Assembly: GCA_013396915.1 (NCBI GenBank)
Contig: VWZL01002554.1
Location: forward strand, 89,076 to 153,075
Length of the DNA stretch: 64,000 nt
Reading direction: 5' to 3'
Origin: Stercorarius parasiticus
Taxonomy: Eukaryota > Chordata > Aves > Charadriiformes > Stercorariidae
Position numbers and translations under genes: made by a program. The notes below the pieces were generated by a model. The model saw only the letters and a program-made list of their open reading frames with translations. It had not been told where the DNA came from and ran no database searches. Of this stretch, positions 1 through 13,448 are shown piece after piece; positions within the stretch are counted from its first letter, which is position 1; every line of letters starts with the position of its first letter.

Positions 1-3000
1 TTTTAATTTTTATAATATGCTGCGTTAATTACAGTATTAGGAACTAATGCTAAATCTTAACTACAACATCTATGAGTTATAATTACTACTATAAACTTTG
101 AACTAAGGTAATGGTAATTGGCGAAGCTAGTTATAAAAAGCATTTAATAAAATTGATGTGTATCAGTTACACCATTTAAAACTCTGAATTATACAACTTT
201 TAACTGCTTGTTCTGAAAGACAAGGTCGCAGAAATGCCTTCACCTCCACTTCCGTTTGGAGTATTTCCATGCTAGATTTTGCAGAGGGTTTGAGGAGGTT
301 TCCAGGGCTTTCCCTAGCATCTCCTTCTTGTTGTTACTTGTTTTCAGAGTTGCTGACAGGGGGCGGGCTCCTTTGAGTTGGTCTGGCTGCCATGCAATGT
401 CCTTTTATACCCAGTCCTTTGCTGAGGAGAGAAGGCTGCATTTGGGTTCACAGGACCAGTACAGTCAGTGGCAATAAAGTGACAAGGAAATGTTAAATTC
501 TGAATTAATGCCTCCTTTGGAAATGGTTGTAAATCTGATTAGAATATCCTGCTTCCCATAGCACCTGCCTTCTACCCTGAAATGGTAGGAAATATGTTAC
601 TAGCAGAAGGCCAGTACTGAAAATGTAAAATTTCCCTGCTCTGCTGCTGCTTCTGTCCTGCGTGGGCTGGTGAGGGTGCACCTGTTTCTGTGTTGGAAGT
701 GCTTGGCAGTCACACATGGGCAAGACACCTACGCTGGAGCGTCAGAGACTTGCTTCGGGATCCTGGGTGTGGTTTTGCTGTAACTTAGGTCTAAGTCCAG
801 GTTTTTGCTTTCCCGCTCACCGGCCTGTCGCCTAGACCCTTGTTCCTGTCTGCTCCTTGCAGTTGCTGCTACGTCTTGTACCTCTGCACATACAGCTACT
901 GCAGGGAGCTGTAATTTTTACTTTTATTTATTTATTTTCTTCTCCTGTGTCACGCCTCTCTGGCTGCTCACATCATTCTGCTTCTGGGTTGTTTTTTTGG
1001 CTAGACAACTCCCTGGGCTGGCTCACGTATGGTCACGTGTGCACTGGCACGTGGGAGAAGATGTCAGCAATCTGGATGTGTATTACCTTAATCTGTTCTG
1101 GATTTCAGGGCGCCATGTCAAGTCCTAATCAAAATTTATTAGGACTTGATTGCAGGTGGTGTTGGGTGGTCTGTACAATCAGCAGCGGCAGAAGGAATTG
1201 AAGGAGCTCTACATCTTTTTAGGCTGGACCATAAACACATGAATTTTGCAGAATAGTTGCAAATACCTAGATTGGGCCTAATTTGATTATTCATCTTTGT
1301 TAACCCAGTTATACCGCAGCATATTTCTCTGTCAGTCTTTTAGTTTATGGCAGCTTGTGTGGTTCACTGGATTAGGTCTGAACACTCTGCAAGTAAATTT
1401 AGTGTCATCAGTCCCAGCTGCTGAAAAACAGTGATCAGGTGGAGGGGAGGTGCCCTTGCTCTCGTTAGTCACAAGATAAGGATTAACATTTTGGCTTAAA
1501 AAAATTAAGATAAACCCGGACAGCAAGATCTAATTTTTGAGCCATACTTTGTTTTTCAGGCCTTTTCCACTCCCCTTAAAGGCCAGACATGCATTTTTCT
1601 TAATTGTAAGCCAAAATTCTCATGTAACCACATGAGTCTAGGAAGTGGGACTATATGAAAAACAGAAAATATTGTGATGCGCACAATAAACCTATGCCAG
1701 TTGGCCGTGCAGGCGTTACACCGTGAGTAACAACAAGTTTTCCATGTGTTTGCATTAGTACCTTCCTATTCAGCACCCACACAATTCCTGTGGCTTTGGG
1801 TGTGTGAAGCTATTTTTCCACGGGGAGAGGGAAGGGGTCCTTGCTGGTGCTTTCCCACATTTACATTTCTTATAACATTTTATTTATATCTAATACTTTT
1901 TGCTCCCAATAGCAAACGTCTCATTGGGCTTGTTAGCTTCTTCGATCTAAGTACACCAATTAAATTTCCAAGAAAGAACGGTTCATTCCCTGAAAAGCTG
2001 GGTTAGGGGAGGGTTGTACCAAAACCTGTTTTCCCCCCCCACATCCCTACATCCCTTTTTTTTCCCCCCCTTTAGCTGCAGTTTTCAGTCCAAAGCTGCA
2101 CCTGGGTTACCATATTGCCAAGTATTTCTGATACAAGTCTCATAATCTTTATTTCACATTTTTTTTATAAATCTCATTACCGGAGTCATAAGGTAATTAA
2201 AATGCTATGGGCAGCTAAGGCTGAAAACATGCGTTCTAAAAGTACAAAATGAGGACAAACGAGCTCAAGATTTTTATTTTTTTGTTATTGTTGCTATCTC
2301 ATGTTATTTTGATACCAACAAATTTTTTTTGTTCTCATCTCCAGTTGATGGTACAAACTGTTGAAGCCAGATACAAGGTACAGGTTTCTGCTGTAGGCGT
2401 AGCTGTTATGGCTGGTGAAATTGTGCTGGTAGAAGTTGTGAGCGTGGTATGACATAAAAGTGCAGTTTTGTTGGTGTTTTAGGAAGTGCTTTGGTTGCAT
2501 AAGATATGCTTTACCTATTGATACAAAAGGGGTGTTTTGCCAGTATATTCATGGCTGTGTGTATTTTGCTGTATAGCTTATCAGTCGTCCCATAGTGCTA
2601 AAATGTTCCAACTTTGTATCTTCTGTTCTGTAGGGCTCTGACAGGTATCGGTAATGGCAAGAAGTCTTACAGTTTTCAAAGTGGAACTTGATCCAGCTGT
2701 GAAAGAGGTTATATTATGTGTTTGCCAAGAACATCAGACAGGATGGCTTTGGAGGGCCTTTCTGCAGGGGAGGACCGTTTGTCCCGGTTCAGTTTGCTGA
2801 ATATTGTTCATCCTTATCTGTCCATAGCTTAACTGTACTTAAGTGGTACAGGTAATGTGACAACAACTGTGCTCAGCAAGGGCTCCACTGTGCAGTCTGG
2901 GCAAGGCCAAGCTTTCAAGTGTGTTTCCAAGCCCTTTGATGTTTAATGGCATTTGCATCTGTCAGAATGGTTTGGTGCAAACATTAGCATTCTTTAATCT

Positions 3001-6000
3001 GAGACTCAAAAACAGCAGCGTGGGATTCTGGCTCATGCTTCTGTAGCATAGCAAGAGTCTACAAAATTTCTGCTGCTAACTGGAGAATCTCTCCCATCTG
3101 GGTCCTGAATCGCTCTGTTCAAAAGAGGAACTGAGAACTCCTCTGGTTTATAGCAAACCTGCTGTCTAGGAATGTATATAGCATGCTGCTAGCAGCCAAG
3201 ACTGCACATCATAGCTTACATCTTGGAAATCTTTGCCTCCTTTTGTGTCCCAGATGTTTCTGTTAGTCATCTCTCCATACCCAGAGTTTGTAGAGAGACC
3301 TGCATAGAGCAACTTGCGGTGACTCCGTACATTGCTTTTACTGTGGGAATTCTTCCTCTGTCCACCCAGTAGCGTCAACGGTATTTCTATTAAGCTACAG
3401 CAATGAGAACTACACACCATTCTCATTTGTTCCTGTACTAGAAGACTGCAGAATGTCAAGGCTTATCCAGTGCTTTTATGAACGTAAAACTTAAGCTCTG
3501 CTTTAAGTGAGCCAGGTTTTTTTTGATATACAGGTGGCCCCATTTTATCTTAAGACTGAATGATTTTTATAGCATCTCTGGGAAGTGCAATGTGCAATCC
3601 AAGCCATGGTCGACACCTGCTGTTTGGCAAATGTTGAGTAGCATCTCCAAGATGAAATTTTGTTCTACACAGAATATTTCTTTTTTTTTTTTTTAAGTTA
3701 GCATTAAGTATTATAATCCACTTAAATGGAAGCAAATGTAGGAAAGGTATCTGTATTTTTTTCTCTCAATTAATGAATCATTAGATAATTAATAGGTTTG
3801 GTATATCTTGAGTGTGCCTACCATGAGTGAAACCTAGTGAGATGCTACTCGGGAATGTTAAAATTCAGGCAAACTGTCTGCACCAGCATGACCAGGAGGT
3901 TTCATTCACTTTTCACAAGCTTCAGCAGCAGCTCAGATGCAATTTCCAGGAGATCAGGTACTATCAACAAGTTTAGGATTTTTTTTTTTCCTTGCCCAAA
4001 ACACTTGAGGCAACTTCTAGTTCACAGAATACTAACAGCACATAGACTGTTCAGCACAGTGGTAGACTCTACATTATTTTGGCACATACCTTTTTAAATT
4101 GCTTTTCTTATTCTATACGTTCTTTTATTCAGCAAGCTCCATACCCTCAAAGCTGTCTCCATGTAACGTTATTTCCCTCCTTCATTCTTATCTCTAGTGC
4201 CCTGTGTAATCTCTTCCTGAGCTCAAGAGTTTTGACCTCCCTCCTTCACTGCTCTCAATGGGCTGTACAGTGATAGAGCAGCCCAGGGTGGTGCATGAAG
4301 ATCGGTAACCGTTTCTTTGCAGAGGAATACATGCAGTGGGCATCTCTCTTGTGGAGGGGGCATCCAGCTGAGAAAGCAGGCCTGAGTATGGCATGAGTAG
4401 CTGTATCAAAACAAAAATTGAGACTTGCGGTAGGGCAGGCTTTGTGTTAGAGCAGTTGCGCCGGCCCCTTTCCTGAGTGTCTCACTGAACTGAAAGAAAG
4501 CGTGGCCTCCCAGGAGAGATGGTGACTCTGGTGGCAATTCTCCTGCATAGTGAGCTGTGGATTTTGTATGGAGAAGGGCAGGCTCTCAACTAGACCCCAC
4601 CGACGCAACTCCTTTTAAAGTGTATCTGAACTGTGTGACAGAGATGATTAAGCTGAGCTGAAATAGCAGGAGGGGGCTCGGGGCAGCCTTCTTGCCTCTC
4701 AGGTGGGTGTTACAGCCTACATGGAGCTCAGTCCTGCCTGAGCTGCAGTGCTGGCTCTGGCATATCTACACCAAGGATATGCCTGAGTGATGGATTGCTT
4801 GGGAAGGCCTTTGTTTTAATAAGAAAGCTGGTGTTCTTGTCCATGCCACTCAAAGGTTGTTGAGAATGGCTTTCTCCTCTCACGGCTGGAAGCTCTGGCT
4901 GCTCCGTCAGAGGAAAGGAGGAGAGCCGGGGAGAGGAGACCCATGTGCAGTGGGCTGTGGAGTGTTGCTGGCTGCTGGTGCAGCTCTGGGGCAGCTGGGT
5001 GCAGCCCGTGGTTGCAGGGCAGGGCTTTCTCTGCTAGGAGTGTGTTTGCAGCAGCCTGGGTGTGTGGCCACCCCGACACCCATGGCCACCCCGACACTCG
5101 TGGCAGGGCGAGCGGAATGAGAAGCACGGCCTGACCCACCATGGGGGCTGAGGCCAGCACCACCTGGGGAGGGTGAAGGGGACACACCGAAAAGCTAGGT
5201 TTCTCCTTGGTTTTGGAGGAGGAGGATCTCAGGGCTCCGCTCAATTCTGTGTTGCCTTGTTTCCTGGCTAGCTGAAGGGCTTGTCTGTGCTTGATAGTAC
5301 TTGTTATTTCTCTTTTCTTGTTTGTTGGAGGAGGGGGGGAAGGGAAGGTGAGGTACTTTCTATTTAAAACCAGAAGTGTGTGTCATCTCCATCCAGGTGA
5401 ATTAACCCACACTGGAAGGAAGTATGACATTCACATTGCCTTTTGTAATCTGGGAAAGCTGTGGATGGATGCGTGCATCATTGCAGCAGTTGCTTTGTCC
5501 ACTAGCGCCTTCACTGCCGTCCCGTTTTGCTTAGCTGGCCACCTTCCTCGCCCTTCCTCTCTCAGATTTTGTGCTCCCTACTGTGGTACGACCAAGCATT
5601 GCCCCTTCGTTTTCATGCTGGCATGTGGCCAGCTGCACCCTCTCACCGTTCCAGTTTGCAGGGAGTTTGTGCACCCAGAATTACCTTTGAGTTAGGCAAT
5701 AGCTGCTTCGCGTTGCTCTGTGTGTGAGCTGAAGTCCTGGATTTCCAGGCCCTTTTGGGAAGAGTATGGCTACTTTATCTAAACAGGGGCCATCAGACCA
5801 CCCCACTTGAGAAGTACTATTAGAGCAGAGGGAGAGATGGCACGCTCTACATCTGACCCAGAGAGATGTGAAAGACCAGCAAGCCCCAACAGCAGTGACG
5901 GTGAGATTTCTGGGAGCGTTTGTGTAGCCTGCTAGAAGCTGGCAGTTGCCAGATGGGCTCCTGTATGCTTGTCTGTCATGTTACTGTCCTGACTTGCAAA

Positions 6001-9000
6001 TGTTAATTGAAAGTTTGCTTTGGCTTGCCCAGCTCCTGGGGGTCTCCTGGGTCTTTCTCTGGTGGAGGGCCAAGCTGACGTGCAGTGGGAACATAACACA
6101 GCAGTGCCCCACAGGCAACCTCTTCCGGTAACTACTGGGTTTTGTATGTAGCTCCCCCGTATGTGAAGGCTACAGGTGTAGTCAGTCTTGTTCTATTATT
6201 TTCTCTCCCATCTTCATTAAATCCTTATTGCAGAGACATCTGCGTCTTTCACTACAGTGAACCAGCCTTCAAGCAGGAGCTTAACTGTTTCCCTGACTAG
6301 ATGCGTACGTCCTCCCCCACTGCCTCTCCAGAAAGTTTGTCTGTCCCTTCCCCTGTGTCACTTCTCAAAGCTTCTCACTTGCTCTCCCCGAGGTGTGCAA
6401 AACACCTGGCAGTAATATGATGAGACAAATCTCACTTGGCAGCTTCCCATGTTGATCTGTTGTGCACCTCCCTATAACCTGTCTCTCAGTATCATCATGG
6501 AACTGCTCCAAATGCAGCTTTAAACTTGTCCTTTCACCTGTACAAATCCCTTGCAACAGAGCCAGGGAAGTGGAAACTGGGAGCTTAATAAGAGGAAATT
6601 CAGTGTTGTGTATGTCTGTAACAGCACAGGGAGCAAGAGTTCTTCCCCTCACAGAGTGTGGGGCTTGGGTTTGAGGATCTTGCTATTCAGACCTTTATAG
6701 GCCACCCTGTCTTTATTAGTAGTAAACCTTCCTTTGCCTAGTAAAAATTACTTGCCAAGTAAACTTGTGTCCAAGACCACCCATCTCCCTAAACGGTCTC
6801 TCTGCTCCCAGGGAGCCTGTTTTTGAAAACTAACTGTATTAGGTGTGATAAGCAGTACTTTTCCAGTCATGTAGCAGGGGAGACTCAAGTTAGGTAGCAG
6901 GAAGAGCTAAGAGCAGTGTAGCACAAGGGTGATCTGATGTGACTGTGGAACCTTTGTTAAAGGAGGGGTAGACATACCTATCGGGGACAACACAGGTAAA
7001 GTTGATGCTTTTTTGGACAGGGTGGCTGCTTTCAAGTTTATGACCCTGCTACTCTGTGTCCTGCCAAGCTCTCTTGTTTCTGTGCTGCATCTTTTTCATG
7101 CCAGTCCTGTACCTTCCCATGTACAACAGCTTCAAAAGATGGTTTAATAGCACCAAAGTAGTTGGCTATTAACTGACAAGAATAAGATGTGGCAGAGGCC
7201 CTGTGGGAACTTTCGGAATGGACATACCTCTTTGAAACATACTGTTTGTTCAAATTGTAACTATTTACAACTACTTGCTGCTTTGGGGAAAAATTCCAAA
7301 TTGCTGAGTAATCCTGGTTTTGTAAGAAAGATCATCTTTTCAATATAAAAAAGAATTAAAGATTCCATGAGGAAAAAACCCAAACATTCAGAACAAAGTT
7401 AACTGATGAGTTATCTCAATTAGTTAACTCAATCTTTCCCCATATTTTTTTTTTTTTTTTAAGCTATAAGATGATGAAAATGCCCATGATTAAGGTGTAT
7501 ATAACACTTCAGCTCTAACTCCAGAGCATGGGCTCGTTGCTTTCAGAGCGGGTGTTCCGTTTCACTTGATATACGGGAAAAATACAAGCTAAACCAGCTG
7601 TCAGGTCAGGCATGCCCTGGCCATGGAGTTAACTGAGACAATTAGTCCAGATGTAGTCATGTCCTTATTATTTTTACTGTCTGTGGGCTCCGAAAAAATG
7701 ACTTGTGACTATAGAGCCACTCCAGCACAAGGAAATGGCCATTGATTTTAAAGATTTCTCCTTCCATGGAGAGGCTTTCCTTTCTCTGTTAGTGAGCCTC
7801 CTAAATTGAAATTGTCACATATGCACACCCCTCCCAACAACTCTGGAAAAAACGCTATCCTTAAAATTGTAGGGAAGTTAGGAATGCCAGAGAAAGAAAA
7901 ACTGTATAGATTTGGTTGTTTAAAGCAAGAAAAATAATTCTTTTTGCATGAGCTCTGCGAAGTCTCCAGAGTTCTAAAGCTTTGAGGCTTTTGTGCCACT
8001 GCACGGCTAGTGGGCTTTTTACCTGAAGAAATGTGGAATGGTTTCTCTGACCAAAAGATGCAGGACTACGCCTTCGTGTCTGGAAACTTTGACAGCTGTA
8101 AGATAGGATGGAGGAGTAGAACACTGAAGTTTTATTCAGGGGGAAGTCTGACTGTGGCTCCACATTTCAGCAGATCCTTCAGAGCTAAATTACAAGCTCT
8201 GGTATGACTGTAAGGTCATATACCAGTGTATATGAAGCAGCATGAAGCAGCAATTTATAAGTTATTTCTGATAAGCAAGGGATAAGGAATAGAGAAGATG
8301 GGCTGTAACACTAGAGAAGGTGTCCCAAAAGCAGAAAAAAAGGGAGGGGAGCCACTAAGGTTTGTCTCTTTCTCATGTATTTTAAGGTAGGCATTTTGGG
8401 TCATGGGATAGGTAGAAGCCAGAAATACAAAAGCAGTGAATCAGATTCTGCCATCATTTTCACAGACATTTCCCAAATGTACATTCCCTAGTGCTTTGTC
8501 ATGTCTGAACTTCAGCTGCAATAAAGGATGGGAAATTCCACTATATCCTTTGGGAAACTGTCCAACAATCCTGAGATGATTTTTAGATGATTTTTTTTTT
8601 TCTTTTTTTAACTAAAGGGTAGTCTAAATGCTCATATAGTTTCTCTTTAGTCTAGATATGTCCACACACACCAGAGGTGCTCCTCTCAACCCATGTGGCT
8701 TACAGGCTTCAAATATCTTGTCTTCTGTCATGTCCTAGTTTTCTGTTAATCAAATTCTTACATTCCTACTTCTTGTTAATCAGTACCTGCGATCATTTTC
8801 AATAAGGCCCTGTGTTGCATATACTTACACAGAGATCTGTAAAGAGAGCCATCAGCTCTGAAGTACAGTACAGGCCTTTTCCTGTTGAAATCAAAGAGAC
8901 CTCTAAGACTCAGCTAGCCACTAGAAGAGGTCGTGAGTATTTGTCCACTGTGCCCCACAAAAATTAGTGGAGATTTTGATGATTTTCTTGATCTCTGAAT

Positions 9001-9383
9001 GCCTTCTGGTATCCCTTTTTGAGATGGCTAGCCATGCCCAACACTTCTCATAAGTTGCACTGCAGCTGTTACAGAGAGATCAGCATCTCTGCTCTTTGAC
9101 CCAAGTCACTTTCTGGATTTACATGTAAAACTAAAAATATACTAGTGGTTTTATTTTAGCATTACTCTGGTACTGCAGGCTTACATCAGATGTTTGCCTA
9201 CCCTCAGTCTTGGTATTTGTTTCCCAACTCTTATCGCTCACTAAGTTTGTATTTTTGTGTTTTTGGTTTTTTTTTCTCAGCTGCATTAGTACCTGCTTTT
9301 AAAAGTCTCTTAAGCCAATTAGATCCGCTGTTATCATCCCATCTAATAAGGGACCCAGCTTCTCCCAGTGGGACATGCCTTTG
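1..9383. other. Non-coding upstream flank of ARHGEF5
   Basis: I find no coding exon I can support here. Open frames are short, lack family resemblance and are not bounded by paired splice sites. The stretch holds homopolymer tracts (T/C runs near 2030-2080, T runs near 3680, 7446 and 8590), an 18-bp tandem duplication with unit ggccaccccgacacyc near 5066-5101 in a locally GC-rich stretch, and one short perfect inverted repeat (1118-1149). The promoter and 5' non-coding exon(s) of ARHGEF5 must lie here or beyond the left edge, but I could not locate them. Confidence 0.6.
1118..1149. repeat. 12-bp perfect inverted repeat with 8-nt loop
   Basis: The left arm (1118-1129, tcaagtcctaat) is the exact reverse complement of the right arm (1138-1149), separated by caaaattt. 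It could form a small hairpin. It is too short for a typical microRNA precursor and has no U-rich terminator context, so no function is assigned. Confidence 0.5.
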
Positions 9384-9812
9384 TGAAAGGTCTGGAGCAC
9401 AAGTCTTACAAGGAGCGGCTGAGGGAACTGGGGTTGTTTCGCCTGGAGAAAAGGAGGCTGAGGGGAGACCTTATCACTCTCTACAACTACTTGAAAGGAG
9501 GTTGTAGCGAGGTGGGGGTCGGTCTCTTCTCCCAGGTAACAGGCAACAGGACAAGAGGAAATGGCCTCAAGTTGTGCCAGGGGAGGTTTAGATTGTACGT
9601 TAGGAACAGTTTTTTCACTGAAGAAGGGTTATCAAGCATTGGAACAGGCCGCTTAGGGAAGTGGTTGGGTCACCATCACAGAAGATATTGAAAAGACAGG
9701 TAGACGTGGTGCTGAGGGACATCGTTTAGTGGTGGTTTTGGCAGTGTTAGGTTAATGGTTGGACTCAATGATCTCAAAGGTCCCTTCCAACCTAGACGAT
9801 TCTATGATTCTG
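9384..9812 (+). mobile_element. CR1 LINE, 5'-truncated 3' end
   Basis: The segment follows the standard avian CR1 3' order. It encodes a decayed C-terminal reverse-transcriptase ORF remnant ([24 protein letters not shown] residues), then the ggacaagaggaaatggcctcaa block, the ggttggactcaatgatct block, and the terminal attctatgattctgt repeat. It is 5'-truncated, as CR1 copies usually are. Its 3' end lies only 35 nt before the ARHGEF5 splice acceptor at 9846-9847. Confidence 0.93.
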
Positions 9813-9847
9813 TAGTAGTAACAGAAAAATGTATTTTTCTTTAACAG
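9813..9847 (+). promoter_or_regulatory. Branch point and 3' splice site of the large ARHGEF5 exon
   Basis: The acceptor ttctttaacag ends at 9847. A tagtaac element (9816-9822) places a candidate branch adenosine at 9821, about 26 nt upstream, which is an ideal distance. Upstream of this the sequence is CR1, so nearly the whole recognisable 3' splice site is squeezed between the retroposon tail and the exon. Confidence 0.6.
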
Positions 9848-12800
9848 GATGTGCCACTGATGGAGCCTGAAGAAACTAGCGAGGGAGGTACTACCCCCCA
9901 AGAAGCCAGCAGTGCCACTGGGGAAGCCTGGGATTCTGCAGCAATTGAAAGAGAGCATCATGCCCCTCACAGATCAGATGAAATGAGCACCAGCCCATCT
10001 GACTCTGCAAAGGAAGCAGAGCTCAGCACTCCCAAGGACTGCCTATCTGCTCCAGGGGAAATAGCAGAGATGCTGGGCAGACCCTTGAACCCTGTGCAAA
10101 AAGTGCCAGCAGGATTGGAACAAGAGCAAGGTGATGCAGAGCCTCAAAAGGGACTCTCAGAATTGGAAGGAGAAATGTTTTTAGAGGAGGGTGGACTGAA
10201 TTGTTCTCTGAAACTTAAGCAAGTAGAGCTGGTTGACCTGGAAAGCAATCAGGACTCTTCCTCTCTCAGCACAGTCCAGGATGTGCCAGCCTCTGGCAGT
10301 GCCATCCTGCAGGCTGTGGACCTCAGCACTGAGTTTCCTCAGTGCCAGGCAGAACGGGCTTTTCATGGCTCAGACCCTCAGGCCCAGCATCTGAAATCTC
10401 CTTTGGCTGATGCCATTTCCTCTCAGAGAGAGACACCTAAGTGCTTCTTGGTGTGTAAAACCGTTTCAGAGGGACATTATAAGGCTGAACCATTTCTGGG
10501 TAAGATCTCCATGGATTCTTTGCAGGAGGTTGATGTTGGTGCAGAGCAGCAGCAAAGCAGCAACAAAGTGGCACCAGCAACTGCTGAGCAGCCTACCTCG
10601 GAGAAAGCAGTAGAGGACATGGCTAAACCTTACACTTCTGAAGATGCTAAGGAAAGCATAAGAGCGCTCCAGGATTTGGAAGAGAATAGAGAGTCTTCCT
10701 CTTCCCATCAGCTGTCCTCCACTTCAACAGATGACAGCCAAGTAAGTTCACTACAAGCAGAAGGAAACATCTCAGCTGGTGAAACAAGGAATATCAGTAT
10801 GGTCAAAGACCAGGGAGCAGTAATGGTTCCTAAAGAAAACTCATCCTCTTCCAAATGCCTTCATCTTGAAGATGATCACAGAAAAACAGAGGGCAGACCT
10901 GCCTCTCCAGCAGAGTGTGCCTTCCAAGTAAAGGATACTGCTAAAATAATTGAGGAAGTGAATACTTCACGGCATAAGAAACCAGCACAGGAGGAGCCAG
11001 TGTCTGAACTTCAGCAGGAAGAGAAGAAGAAAGAGTGCAAAGAGCAGAATCTGACAGAAGGAAAATATTTGGAGCCCAAAGATCAGAAAAACAAGAAACA
11101 AAATGAAGAGAAACAACAACTGCAGAAGGAAGAGCTGAAACTGGAGGAAGAGCTCGAACTGGAGACTTTGTCACCAGCTTTCAGGTCAGAGATATCTTCT
11201 GTTCCTAGGCATAATGTGGATTTGTATGGTTTGGAGAATGTTTTTTTGGCTGAGCAAACAGGTTCAGCATTTCCTCCTGGGGAACCTGTCTCTGTGGATC
11301 AGCATCCTGGTGAGGATGTACTGCTGAAAGCTCATGTCACAGAAACAGATTCTGGATGTCAGCCACTCACTGCCTGCCCTCTGTCCTCAAATAACCTGAA
11401 CCCAGTGGGAGAAACTCCAGTGGCGCCTCCACAGACTTGCCTTATCTCTGACCAGGCAGAAGACCTAGAAGACTCTGGCCGCTTTTCCATCAGTGGTCAG
11501 GATGTGGGAGAAGCTGACTGGGATGACAGGACAAGACTGGGCAGACAGGATGAGCACAGTGATGGGCACGGAAAGGCTGTCCAGAGGTTTGATAAAAGAG
11601 GTGCTCCACTCCATGGAGAAGTGGCAGCACCTTCTAGTGCAGAGAACCCAGAAGCTTCTGTTCCTTCCTCTGGTACTGAGAACTTGGAGCCACCTGATCA
11701 TATAGATCCTCATCTCATTACAGAAAATTTGGGGAAAGCTGATCTTCAGGACTTCGTTACAACTTTACCCTCAGACCTCACCTCTGTGCCTTCAACATTT
11801 AGCCCACAGCAAGAGAGTGCTAGTGTAACAGCCTCTGTGACCCCTAAGGACTGTCCTGGCGCCAACCTGAACAAACTGCTAGACTCTGTAGAGAAGCCAG
11901 CCAACCAAGCCTCTTCTATGCAAGTGCGGGACCCAACATCAGGGGAAACTGCTATTGTAAGGACTGATCCAGGGGAGGCCAATGTTTCCCGTGAACTTCC
12001 TACTTCTGAGGAAGGCTTTCATGAAGAACTTAGTGGCCCATCTTCTTTCTCTGTAATATACACGAGCTGTCTTCCTCACGAGAGGAGCCTTCCTGAGGAT
12101 AGGAGGACTGTGGCTATCATTGCACAGCCTCTGGAACCACCCCAAGCACCAGGCAGGACTTCCACTCCCCTGAACCACCCAGAGACAATTCATCAAAACC
12201 CCCCAGAAAAAAGTGCCATTATTCAAGGAAAAGAAATGGGAGCAAATGTGGATCATGAAGCACAACAAATGCCTTTACTTGATCAGACTGACTGCAGTTT
12301 AAACCAAAAAGAGCCTGGATCCAGAATCTCCAGTGTCCTGAGCACCCTGATTTGGCCTTCTGAAGAAGATATGGTCCTTGCTGTGAACGAGCAAGAACAA
12401 CCTCTGTCCCCTGTGTCCCACTCAAGCCTACCTCTGGTGTCTGAGCCTGATGCCAAACAGCTTCCTCATCCTCCTTCCCATGTCCAAAGCCCCAGTGAAG
12501 CTCAGGCCCCTGCACTTAATGCAAATCACCTTGCCCAACCTCCAGCCCTTGAAAGTTATAGGCCGCTGGCTCCTGTATCCCACTCCAGGCCACACCTCAA
12601 CTGTGGTATGGACGATAATAATTTACTAGCCACTCAACCTCCTATAAGCCATCCTCTCCGGACTGCCGCCTCTGTGTCTGATTCTAACACTGTAGCCTCT
12701 GCTTCTGATAGAGAAGATGTAGCAGAGAAAGATGACCTTGTTCCTGTAACTAGAGAGTGGGATCTCGGTGACTCAGGTACCCATGATACAGAGACTTCTG

Positions 12801-13448
12801 ATGATTCAGGGGTCAGTTTGTTGGCCAAAAGCTTTTCTGCTATTGGAAATGAGGCATTGGCCAGCTGCTCTGACACCAGCCCTGAAACAACGGATCAGCA
12901 CGTGGATATACAGTGGGGAAAGTCCTCACCTGACCACCCTTCTTGGCCCTCGCTGGAAGGCCTGATAGCATCCACAGACTCCAAGAGCAGGGAATCTGCA
13001 CAGCCACTTCCGATGCTAGCATTCACCAATCCAATCCACTTTCTCCAGCTCAGCCCTCCATCGCCACCAACGACCAGAACAACCTGCCAAGAAGAGGAGG
13101 TGTCAGGGGAGCTGCAATGGGAGCAACAAGCAGTCATCTTTGGTGTGGACACAAAGAACATCCAAGCTCCGTTGGCAACCATGGAGAAGATAGAAGATGA
13201 AAGGAGGGTCAAGCAAAGGCTGGAAGGAGGAGGAGGAGAACACCGCTTGGTAGTTCAGCCAAAGGAGGAAATACCCAGACATCCACCCTTGGAAAAATCA
13301 TCAAGTTGGCCAGACAAAAAAACGGTCAGGGTAGTTGCACAGGAGCCGACAGCCAATCAAGAAAGCCCAATTAAGCGTCGAGTAAAAAGCAAGGACTGGC
13401 ATCGGCAGGGCCTGAAGAGGACGTCAGTACCACCAGACATCCTGCAGG
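9848..13448 (+). CDS. ARHGEF5: ARHGEF5 coding exon 1 (giant N-terminal exon)
   Basis: The exon is open from the acceptor at 9847 to the donor g|gtgagt at 13449. Translation is taken from ATG 9860 and gives 1196 complete codons, ending in phase 1. The protein is Glu/Ser/Pro/Gln-rich with no folded domain visible. A strongly charged Lys/Glu stretch at about residues 372-437 (nt 10975-11170) may be helical. The C-terminal end ([10 protein letters not shown] ... WHRQGLKR) is the most recognisable match to mammalian ARHGEF5. A PQAPGR segment near residue 761 fits a class II SH3 ligand (PxxPxR). Poly-proline blocks as dense as those in mammals are not seen. Confidence 0.95.

Noticed and set aside
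4816..5244. GC-rich overlapping frames on both strands near 5 kb
   Set aside because: They overlap each other on opposite strands, have tandem-repeat content and no similarity. They could be a decayed CpG island, but CpG density is low.
9190..9691. Frames of 105 and 107 codons before the ARHGEF5 exon
   Set aside because: The second is the decayed CR1 reverse-transcriptase end and the first reads over the same region in another frame. Neither is a host gene.
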